Assembly: GCA_016871335.1 (NCBI GenBank)
Contig: VFZF01000001.1
Location: 210,272-274,271, forward strand
Length of the DNA stretch: 64,000 bases
From: Acidimicrobiia bacterium
GTDB lineage: Bacteria; Acidobacteriota; Vicinamibacteria; Vicinamibacterales; SCN-69-37
Reading direction: 5' to 3'
This document shows positions 55,522-64,000 of the stretch, one piece after another. How positions within the stretch are numbered: position 1 is the stretch's first letter; the number at the start of each line of letters is the position of its first letter. The notes under the pieces are model-generated. The model saw only the letters and a program-made list of their open reading frames with translations, was not told where the DNA came from and made no database searches. The position numbers were made by a program, and so were the translations under genes.

Positions 55522-57036
55522 ATGCAGATCAAGGCCGAAGAAATCTCCAAAATCATCCGTGACCAGATTGGCAACTTCAGCGTCGACGTGGACGTGGCCG
55601 AGGTCGGCACGGTCATCTCGGTGGGCGACGGTATCGCGCGCCTTCACGGCGTGGAACGCGCCATGGCCGGCGAAATGCTCGAGTTCCCGAACGGGCTCTT
55701 CGGCATCGCGCTGAACCTTGAAGAAGAAAGCGTCGGCGCCGTGCTCCTGGGCCGGTCGACCGCCGTCAAGGAAGGCGACACCGTCAAGCGCACCGGCCGC
55801 ATCATCTCGGTGCCGGTCGGCGACGCGATGCTCGGTCGCGTCGTCAACTCGCTCGGTCAGCCGATCGACGGCAAGGGCCCGATCGCGACGAAGGAATTCC
55901 TGCCGATCGAACGTCTCGCGCCCGGCGTCGTTGATCGCCAGCCGGTCAAGGAGCCGATGCAGACGGGCCTGAAGGCCATCGACGGCATGGTGCCAATCGG
56001 CCGCGGTCAGCGTGAGTTGATCATCGGCGACCGTCAGACGGGCAAGACCGCCGTCGCCGTCGACGCCATCATCAATCAGAAGGGCCTCGACGTCATCTGC
56101 ATCTACAACGCGATCGGTCAGAAGCAGTCGACCGTCGCGCAGGTGGTGCGCACCCTCGAAGAAGCCGGCGCGATGGAATACACCATTGTCGTTTCGGCCG
56201 GCGCGTCGGATCCGGCGCCGATGCTCTACATCAGCCCGTACTCGGCCTGCACGATCGGCGAGTACTTCCGCGACAGCGGCCGTCACGCCCTCGTGGTGTA
56301 TGACGACCTCTCCAAGCACGCGCAGGCCTACCGCGAAATTTCGCTGCTGCTCCGGCGTCCGCCCGGCCGCGAAGCGTACCCCGGCGACGTCTTCTACCTG
56401 CACTCGCGTCTGTTGGAGCGCGCCGCGAAGATGAACAAGGAACTCGGCGGCGGATCGCTGACAGCGCTGCCGATCATCGAAACGCAGGCCGGCGACCTGT
56501 CGGCGTACATCCCGACCAACGTCATCTCGATCACCGACGGCCAGATCTTCCTGGAAGCCGACCTGTTCAACCAGGGCTTCCGCCCCGCGATCAACGTCGG
56601 CAACTCGGTGTCGCGTGTCGGTGGTTCCGCGCAGATCAAGGCGATGCGCTCGGTCGCCGGCACGCTGCGTCTCGACCTGGCGCAGTACCGCGAACTCGCG
56701 GCCTTCGCACAGTTCGGCAGCGACCTCGACCCCGCGACGCAGAAGCAGCTCAACCGCGGCCGTCGCCTCACGGAAATCCTGAAGCAGCCGCAGTATCGTC
56801 CGCTGCCCGTCGCCAAGCAGGTCGCGATCATTTTTGCCGCGACCAACGGGTACCTCGACACCGTGGCCGTCGACAAGGTGCACGCGTATGAAACGGAACT
56901 CTACCGGTTCCTGGAAACGCAGCGTCCCGACGTGTTGACCTCGATCGCCGAGAAGAAGGTGCTCGACGACACGATCAAGCCGGCGTTGCAGGCCGCCCTC
57001 GAGGAGTTTGGCAAGCAGTTCGCTGCGATGGCCTAA
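55522..57036 (+). CDS. atpA: ATP synthase F1 subunit alpha
   Basis: The 504-residue protein has [19 protein letters not shown], the P-loop [13 protein letters not shown] (about residues 169-181), [21 protein letters not shown] and the arginine-finger region [18 protein letters not shown]. It forms the non-catalytic nucleotide sites of F1. Normal length and spacing within the operon. Confidence 0.98.
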   Translation: MQIKAEEISKIIRDQIGNFSVDVDVAEVGTVISVGDGIARLHGVERAMAGEMLEFPNGLFGIALNLEEESVGAVLLGRSTAVKEGDTVKRTGRIISVPVGDAMLGRVVNSLGQPIDGKGPIATKEFLPIERLAPGVVDRQPVKEPMQTGLKAIDGMVPIGRGQRELIIGDRQTGKTAVAVDAIINQKGLDVICIYNAIGQKQSTVAQVVRTLEEAGAMEYTIVVSAGASDPAPMLYISPYSACTIGEYFRDSGRHALVVYDDLSKHAQAYREISLLLRRPPGREAYPGDVFYLHSRLLERAAKMNKELGGGSLTALPIIETQAGDLSAYIPTNVISITDGQIFLEADLFNQGFRPAINVGNSVSRVGGSAQIKAMRSVAGTLRLDLAQYRELAAFAQFGSDLDPATQKQLNRGRRLTEILKQPQYRPLPVAKQVAIIFAATNGYLDTVAVDKVHAYETELYRFLETQRPDVLTSIAEKKVLDDTIKPALQAALEEFGKQFAAMA

Positions 57037-57042
57037 CAGACC

Positions 57043-57909
57043 ATGCCCTCACTGATTGACATGCGTCGGCGCATTCGCGCCGTCAAGAACACGCAGCAGA
57101 TCACGAAGGCCATGAAGATGGTCGCCGCGTCCAAGCTGCGTCGCGCGCAGGAACGCGTCGTGGCCACACGGCCGTTCGCCAAGCAGGCCAAACACGTGCT
57201 GGCCAGCATCTCGGCGCGCGTGGATCAGACCAAACACCCCCTGCTGGTGCAACGCGACGGCGTGAAGACCGGCAAGACGATGCTGATTGTGTTGTCGAGT
57301 GATCGCGGTCTCTGCGGCAGCTTCAACACGAACATCGTCAAGGCCGTCGGCCAGTTCCTGCGCGACAACCCCGGTCGCGAAGTGTCGCTGGGCCTTGTCG
57401 GGAAGAAGGGCCGCGAGGCGCTGGGCCGTCGTGGATTCCCGATCCGGTTCGAATACACGGCGTTGCCGAAGGTGATCGGCTTCGCGGAAGCGGAAGCCGT
57501 GGCCGCGCCGGCGATCGAGGACTTCATCAACGGCAAGGTCGACAGCGTGCACCTGGTCTACAACGAATTCAAGTCGGTGATCGCGCAGAAGCTCGTCGTC
57601 GAGCAGCTGCTGCCGATGGCGCCGATTGAAGTCGAGAAGGACGCCGCTGCCGGCATTGAATATCTCTACGAACCGTCGCCGCAGCAGATCTTCGACGAAC
57701 TGCTGCCGCGGTTGGTGGAGGCGCAGGTGTTGCGCGCGCTGCTGGAATCCTCGGCGGCCGAACACGCCGCGCGCATGACGGCGATGGATGCCGCCACGCG
57801 CAACTCGGCGGAAATGATCGAAGGCCTCACGCTCACCATGAACAAGGTGCGGCAGGCGGCAATCACCCGGGAAATTATCGAAGTCGTGTCTGGCGCACAG
57901 GCACAGTAG
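57043..57909 (+). CDS. atpG: ATP synthase F1 subunit gamma
   Basis: The 288-residue rotor shaft has the N-terminal helix IDMRRRIRAVKNTQQITKAMKMVAASKLRRAQ, SSDRGLCGSFNTNIVK in the centre and the C-terminal helix SAEMIEGLTLTMNKVRQAAITREIIEVVSGAQA. These match the two coiled-coil helices that turn inside F1. It lies between atpA and atpD as usual. Confidence 0.98.
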   Translation: MPSLIDMRRRIRAVKNTQQITKAMKMVAASKLRRAQERVVATRPFAKQAKHVLASISARVDQTKHPLLVQRDGVKTGKTMLIVLSSDRGLCGSFNTNIVKAVGQFLRDNPGREVSLGLVGKKGREALGRRGFPIRFEYTALPKVIGFAEAEAVAAPAIEDFINGKVDSVHLVYNEFKSVIAQKLVVEQLLPMAPIEVEKDAAAGIEYLYEPSPQQIFDELLPRLVEAQVLRALLESSAAEHAARMTAMDAATRNSAEMIEGLTLTMNKVRQAAITREIIEVVSGAQAQ

Positions 57910-59364
<1,455 letters not shown>

Positions 59365-59775
59365 ATGCGACTCGAATTTGTCACCCCGGAACGTCTCATC
59401 GCCCACGAGGAAGTGGACGAACTCCAGCTGCCAGGCGAGGAAGGCTCCCTTGGTGTCCTTCCCGGCCACACGCCCATGCTCGTGGCCCTGAAGGTCGGCG
59501 AGATGTGGTACCGCAAGGGCTCGGAGAAGTTCTTCGGTTACGTGGGGTTTGGCTTCGCGGAAATCCTGCCCGATCGCGTCACGATTCTGGCGCGCATCGC
59601 CGAGAAGGCGGACGACATCGACCTCCAGCGCGCCGAAGCGGCCAAACGTCGCGCTGAAGAACAGCTCGCCGAAGTGAAGCGGTCCGGCAACGAGGCGGAC
59701 TACGAGCGCGCCCGTCTGGCGCTGCTCCGTGCGATCACGCGACTCCAGGTGTCGCAGCACGCTCGACGTCGCTGA
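59365..59775 (+). CDS. atpC: ATP synthase F1 subunit epsilon
   Basis: The 136-residue protein has the beta-sandwich (VTPERLIAHEEVDELQLPGEEGSLGVLPGHTPMLVALKVG) and a C-terminal two-helix domain (QRAEAAKRRAEEQLAEV, YERARLALLRAITRLQV) that regulates ATPase activity. It begins at the first base after the atpD stop, so it is translationally coupled. Confidence 0.95.
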   Translation: MRLEFVTPERLIAHEEVDELQLPGEEGSLGVLPGHTPMLVALKVGEMWYRKGSEKFFGYVGFGFAEILPDRVTILARIAEKADDIDLQRAEAAKRRAEEQLAEVKRSGNEADYERARLALLRAITRLQVSQHARRR

Positions 59776-59780
59776 CACTG

Positions 59781-60549
<769 letters not shown>

Positions 60550-60560
<11 letters not shown>

Positions 60561-61344
60561 CCTGAGGAACCTGGTGCGCTACCGTGGGCTGATTCAGAGC
60601 CTGGTGGTGCGGGATCTGAAGGCGCGGTACCGGGGAAGTTTTCTCGGATTCTTCTGGTCCTTCGTGAATCCACTCATGTTGTTGCTCATCTACAACTGGG
60701 TGTTCACCTACCTCCTTGAAAACCGGTCAAAGGATACGCAACCTTACGCAGTGTTCATGTTTACCGCGCTGTTGCCATGGACCTGGTTTCAATCCTCGCT
60801 CAACGAGGCAACGGGTTCGCTCATCTCCGGCGGGAACCTCATCAAGAAAGTGTTGTTTCCGGCCGAGGTGCTTCCGATCGTCACAGTCCTCGGCAACATG
60901 GTTCACTTTGTTCTCGGTCTGCCGATCCTGGCCGCGTTCATGGTGTGGTACCGCGTCGTACCTGACTGGCCACAGCTTCCCTGGTTCCTTGTGATCGTCG
61001 CTGTGCAGTTGGTGTTTACGACGAGCCTGGCGCTCATCCTTTCTGCACTGGCGGTGCACTTCCGCGATGTCAAGGATCTCGTGTCGAACTTGTTGACGTT
61101 CTGGTTCTTTGCGACGCCAATCATCTACTGGTACGCGGATGAGCGGTTCGAAGGCTACAAGTTCTACTTCGACCTGAATCCTTTCTCGCATCTGGCGATC
61201 TCCTATCAGGAAGTCCTCTTCTTTCAAGGTGGATTTGGCCACTGGAAATGGCTGCTTGCGATGGGAGGCGGCTCCGTGCTCCTGTTTCTGGGAGCCTACT
61301 GGGTCTTCGACCGGCTTCGCGACTCGTTTGCGGAGGCAGTGTGA
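60550..61344 (+). CDS. Polysaccharide ABC transporter permease (Wzm-type)
   Basis: The 264-residue protein has six predicted helices and the ABC-2 signature near the start (SLVVRDLKARYRGSFLGFFWSFVNPL), GGNLIKKVLFPAEVLPI, and NPFSHLAISYQEVLF near the end. With its partner ATPase it exports a lipid-linked polysaccharide such as O-antigen or teichoic-acid-like glycan across the inner membrane. ATG 60550 overlaps the phosphatase gene by 11 nt. Confidence 0.92.
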
Positions 61345-62666
61345 GTTCCCCTGCGATCGAGCTCGTTGACGTCTCGAAGATCTACCGGCGGTATGGCGGC
61401 CGGCAGTTCTCGACGCTGAAAAGCGCACTCCTCTCTGGTGACCTCGCCAGGAAGCTGAAGCCCGAGGAAACCTTTCAGGCGCTCAAGAACGTGTCGTTCA
61501 GTGTGCCGAAGGGCTGCACTTACGGTGTGGTCGGGCGTAACGGGTCAGGCAAGAGTACGGCGCTGAAGCTGGTGGCCGGCATCACGAAGCCCACATCCGG
61601 CACCGTGACCGTTGACGGTCGCATCTCGGCGCTGATCGAACTGGGCGCAGGGTTCCACCCTGAAATTTCCGGTCGCGAGAACGTCTTCATCAACGGCATC
61701 ATGCTTGGCCTGTCGAAGCGGGAGATTGAGCAGCGCTTCGACCAGATCGTCGAGTTTGCCGAGCTGACGGAGTTCATTGACGCGCCGGTCAAGACGTACT
61801 CGTCCGGCATGTACATGCGGCTCGGATTTGCCGTGGCCATTCACGTGGATCCCGACGTGCTGCTTGTTGACGAGGTGCTGGCCGTAGGCGACGAAGGCTT
61901 CACGCACAAGTGCCTCGACAAGTTCGGCGAGTTCCGGCGTCGCGGCAAGACGATCCTTCTGGTCACCCATTCGCTGGGTCTCGTGGAGCGCTTCTGCGAT
62001 GAGGCCGTCTGGCTCGACGGCGGCGAGAAGAAAGCCGAAGGCGATCCCAAACGCGTCGTCGGCGTGTATGTGACGGATGTCTCGAAGCAGGAGGAGACGT
62101 TCCTTGCGGCGACTGACGCGAAGGCCAGGGACGAAGCGGGCGGCGCAGGGCAGCCTGAACCCGAGAAGCCCGCTGCGCCTGATGCCATCCCGGAAAACAT
62201 GAACGCGGCCGGCGAAGGCCGCTGGGGATCGGGTGGCGTGCAGATCACGTCTGTCGAGTTCCTTGATGCGGCCGGCGCGCCGACCCAGGTGGTCCAGAGC
62301 GGCGAGTCGCTGCGCGTGGCCCTGGGCGTCAGAGCATCAACGCCGGTGAAGGATTTTGTCTTCGGCTTCGGCATCTTCACGGCCGACGGTGTCTGGGTCT
62401 ACGGCACCAACACCGACATCGAGCAGTACGTGTCCGACCACCTCGAAGGTGAGGCCACGGTCAACCTGCTCCTCGAATCACTCGACCTGGTTGAAGGCAC
62501 CTACAAGCTCGACGTCGCCGTCCACAAACGCGACGGTGGCCCCTACGACTACCACCGGCTGCTCCACACCTTCCGCGTGAAGTCCCGCATCAAGGACGCC
62601 GGCGTGTATCGTCCGAAACACAGCTGGACGTTTTCGGATGGCGTGAAGTTTAAGGCTCCCGAGTAG
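61341..62666 (+). CDS. Polysaccharide ABC transporter ATP-binding protein (Wzt-type)
   Basis: The 441-residue protein has an ATPase domain with Walker A GRNGSGKST (about 65-73), Q-loop region ELGAGFHPEISGRENVF, ABC signature YSSGMYMRLGFA and Walker B VLLVDEVLAVGD. After residue about 290 comes a Wzt_C beta-sandwich (FVFGFGIFTADGVWVYGTNT, YKLDVAVHKRDGGPYDYH) that reads the terminal sugar modification. GTG 61341 overlaps the permease stop (GTGA). No glycosyltransferase genes are adjacent. Confidence 0.94.
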   Translation: MSSPAIELVDVSKIYRRYGGRQFSTLKSALLSGDLARKLKPEETFQALKNVSFSVPKGCTYGVVGRNGSGKSTALKLVAGITKPTSGTVTVDGRISALIELGAGFHPEISGRENVFINGIMLGLSKREIEQRFDQIVEFAELTEFIDAPVKTYSSGMYMRLGFAVAIHVDPDVLLVDEVLAVGDEGFTHKCLDKFGEFRRRGKTILLVTHSLGLVERFCDEAVWLDGGEKKAEGDPKRVVGVYVTDVSKQEETFLAATDAKARDEAGGAGQPEPEKPAAPDAIPENMNAAGEGRWGSGGVQITSVEFLDAAGAPTQVVQSGESLRVALGVRASTPVKDFVFGFGIFTADGVWVYGTNTDIEQYVSDHLEGEATVNLLLESLDLVEGTYKLDVAVHKRDGGPYDYHRLLHTFRVKSRIKDAGVYRPKHSWTFSDGVKFKAPE

Positions 62667-62670
62667 GTCG

Positions 62671-62821
62671 CTTCAGGGGTTGGTGGGGAGGCTGGCTGGC
62701 CTCCGGCTCGACTCCGCGGAAGAACGTCACTCCAGGGGCCACCCCCTTCCGTGACGTTCTTCGGACTTCGCTCCCGCGTCGCTCGCAGTCGGCCAGCCAC
62801 CCTCCCCACCAACCCCTGAAG
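62671..62821. repeat. Nested inverted repeat, about 150 bp
   Basis: The 31-nt outer arms (62671-62701 and 62791-62821) pair with one mismatch; an inner pair GAAGAACGTCAC/GTGACGTTCTTC (62719-62730, 62751-62762) surrounds a small AGGGG/CCCCT hairpin. The right half contains TCGCTCCCGCGTCGCTCGCAG-like sequence. It fills most of the gap after wzt and encodes no protein. It may act as a terminator-like hairpin or be a MITE. Confidence 0.88.
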
Positions 62822-62867
62822 GGGGTCTGTCCTGAGAACCTTCCGCGAGTTGGGAACGAGACGCCCG

Positions 62868-62873
62868 TATAAT
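62868..62873 (+). promoter_or_regulatory. -10 element TATAAT before the EVE-HNH gene
   Basis: Perfect TATAAT ending 6 nt before GTG 62880; no ribosome binding site, so leaderless transcription is likely. Confidence 0.55.
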
Positions 62874-62879
62874 CCGACC

Positions 62880-63815
62880 GTGCGCTACTGGTGGGTGAAC
62901 CAGAACCAGACGTACGGCACGGAGCTCAAGGGCAACTTCCTTTGGTCTCCCAAGACCCGTAGCGATGGATCACGCAACGAGTTCTACGACAACATGCGTC
63001 TCCTGGAGCCAGGAGATATTGCCTTCTCCTTCAAAGACACCAGGATTCAGGCACTGTCGGTAGTCACCGGGCGCGCACAGACCGGACCGAAACCCAACTT
63101 CGGGACTGCCGGCATGAACTGGTCAAAGGAGGGATGGTTTGTTCCAGTCTCCTACTGCGAGTTTGAACGGCCGGTTCGACCTAAGGACCATATCGAGGAA
63201 CTTCGTCCGTTTCTCCCATCGAGGTATTCACCCCTTCAACACAGTGGGAACGGCTTGCAGTCAATCTATCTCGCTGCGGTTCCCGAGCAGCTAGCTCAGG
63301 CGCTCATTCAGTTAATCGGCTACGACCAGTTCGAGGAAGCGCTCGCCGCTGTCACCGGATTTCCGAACACGCCTGACGAGGAACTCCAGGACGACCCGGA
63401 GACACTTGCGAACCTCGGCCCTACTTTCAGGGAACAGCTCATCAAGGCGAGACGAGGTCAAGGCGTGTTCAGGGCCAATGTGCTTCTAGTCGAACCTCAT
63501 TGCCGCGTGACCAAGGTCAGCGATCCAAAACATCTCAGGGCCAGCCATATCAAGCCTTGGAAGGACTCGACAGATACAGAACGACTCTCTGGGGAGAACG
63601 GCCTCCTCTTGTCTCCTCACATAGACCACCTGTTCGACAAGGGCTACGTGACGTTCTCGGCGGACGAACAACTGCTCGTGGTTCCTGCCGTCAGGTCAGA
63701 GCTTCTGGATAAGTGGGGAATCGACGCCGGTGTTCGAGTCGGCCAGTTCAACAGAGACCAACAAGGGTTTCTTGATTATCACCGAGTGAACATCTTCGGG
63801 CGCGGCAGCTCCTGA
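62880..63815 (+). CDS. EVE-HNH endonuclease, putative modified-DNA restriction enzyme
   Basis: The 311-residue protein starts MRYWWVNQNQTYGTE, the opening of EVE-type PUA-like domains, with RNEFYDNMRLLEPGDIAFSF and DTRIQALSVVTGRAQ following (residues 1-95). The C-terminal region (about 195-275) is an HNH nuclease (HNH_2 type): LRASHIKPWKDST with His223, GENGLLLSPHIDHLFDKG with Asn240 and His250. EVE-HNH proteins are known modification-dependent DNases that cut DNA with methylated or hydroxymethylated cytosine. GTG 62880 is favoured over TTG 62850 because it begins the domain. The middle (100-190) is unassigned. Confidence 0.9.
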   Translation: MRYWWVNQNQTYGTELKGNFLWSPKTRSDGSRNEFYDNMRLLEPGDIAFSFKDTRIQALSVVTGRAQTGPKPNFGTAGMNWSKEGWFVPVSYCEFERPVRPKDHIEELRPFLPSRYSPLQHSGNGLQSIYLAAVPEQLAQALIQLIGYDQFEEALAAVTGFPNTPDEELQDDPETLANLGPTFREQLIKARRGQGVFRANVLLVEPHCRVTKVSDPKHLRASHIKPWKDSTDTERLSGENGLLLSPHIDHLFDKGYVTFSADEQLLVVPAVRSELLDKWGIDAGVRVGQFNRDQQGFLDYHRVNIFGRGSS

Positions 63816-63820
63816 TTGTC

Positions 63821-63847
63821 GGCGCGCTCAAACCCAGCGCGCCCTAC
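63821..63847 (-). repeat. GTAG-headed REP element
   Basis: On the minus strand: GTAG head, arms GGCGCGCT/AGCGCGCC, loop GGGTTTG; identical to the copy at 28990. Confidence 0.9.
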
Positions 63848-63887
63848 ACGCGACGATGTTATCGTCGTCGGCGGAGAGAATGCCGTG

Positions 63888-64000
63888 ATGTTCTTCGAGG
63901 AATGGCGCCAACAAGTCGAGGCGCTGTGCGTGAGCCACTTGGCGTGCGCTTGGGACGACTTGTGTGGCGAGGTCGCTCCGCTTGAGTCGGCTTTCGAAGC
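63888..64000 (+). CDS. Start of a hypothetical gene, cut by the right edge
   Basis: ATG 63888 (or GTG 63885) follows a GGAGAG ribosome binding site (63873-63878) and opens a frame that runs to the window edge: MFFEEWRQQVEALCVSHL, then ACAWDDLCGEVAPLESAFE. It looks like a genuine N-terminus of a small acidic protein; the family is not recognised. It lies 70 nt after the EVE-HNH gene with a REP between them, so it could be a partner. Confidence 0.55.
   Translation, partial: MFFEEWRQQVEALCVSHLACAWDDLCGEVAPLESAFE

Noticed and set aside
55450..56883. Long frame antisense to atpA
   Set aside because: Same explanation: GC-rich third positions leave the reverse frame open; the sense gene is certain.

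Overview
The window is one continuous, high-GC bacterial chromosome segment that contains the replication-origin neighbourhood. Gene order and family content (dnaA/dnaN/gyrB/gyrA, the rpmH-to-parB cluster, exported tricorn-like and M13 peptidases, propeller-amidohydrolase fusions, many short palindromic repeats) suggest an Acidobacteriota member, perhaps class Vicinamibacteria. That assignment is inference from gene style; no rRNA gene is present to confirm it.

Layout. 1-9.8 kb: a P-loop kinase-like protein, a fosmidomycin-resistance-type MFS pump (fsr), an EVE protein, an alpha/beta hydrolase, a very large exported propeller-amidohydrolase, an MHS-type MFS transporter and a methyltransferase. 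9.8-19 kb: tRNA-Gln, a Tat-exported GMC oxidoreductase, a DUF2157 membrane protein, a degenerate histidine kinase, an AlkA-type glycosylase, a chlorite-dismutase-like protein, gltX, an arsM-arsC arsenic pair and tRNA-Ser(GCT). 19-29 kb: mscL, two CNNM/CorC proteins, an M13 peptidase, a tricorn-like S41 peptidase, tRNA-Ser(TGA) and a PQQ-type propeller. 29-37 kb: serS-fmdB, then rsmI-glmU-glmS and pcrA. 37-45 kb: gyrA, gyrB, dnaN and dnaA on the minus strand. 45-54 kb: rpmH-rnpA-yidD-yidC-jag-mnmE-mnmG-rsmG, a perfect parS, then parA-parB. 54-60 kb: selD and the F1 half of ATP synthase (atpHAGDC). 60-64 kb: a PP2C phosphatase, a Wzm/Wzt-type polysaccharide exporter, an EVE-HNH nuclease and the start of one more gene.

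How genes work together. The origin block supplies initiation (dnaA with DnaA-box clusters on both sides), the clamp, gyrase and segregation (parABS). The rpmH-rsmG block handles ribosome, tRNA and membrane-protein maturation. rsmI-glmU-glmS couples rRNA methylation with UDP-GlcNAc synthesis. Only F1 genes follow selD; the Fo genes must lie elsewhere. arsM-arsC is a small arsenic-detoxification unit.

The most unusual content is in the spacers. There is a family of 27-nt GTAG-headed REP hairpins with covarying stems; in three genes the GTAG head supplies the TAG stop codon. A second REP-like family has GGAG heads. A palindromic element abuts the CCA end of both tRNA-Ser genes. There are two large composite inverted repeats and several short tandem repeats with 7-, 8- or 10-nt periods, some of which have entered genes (fsr, mnmE, gyrA). 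Many operon-leading genes carry a TAnnnT hexamer 6-8 nt before the start codon, suggesting leaderless transcripts. No CRISPR array, prophage, IS transposase or rRNA operon was seen.
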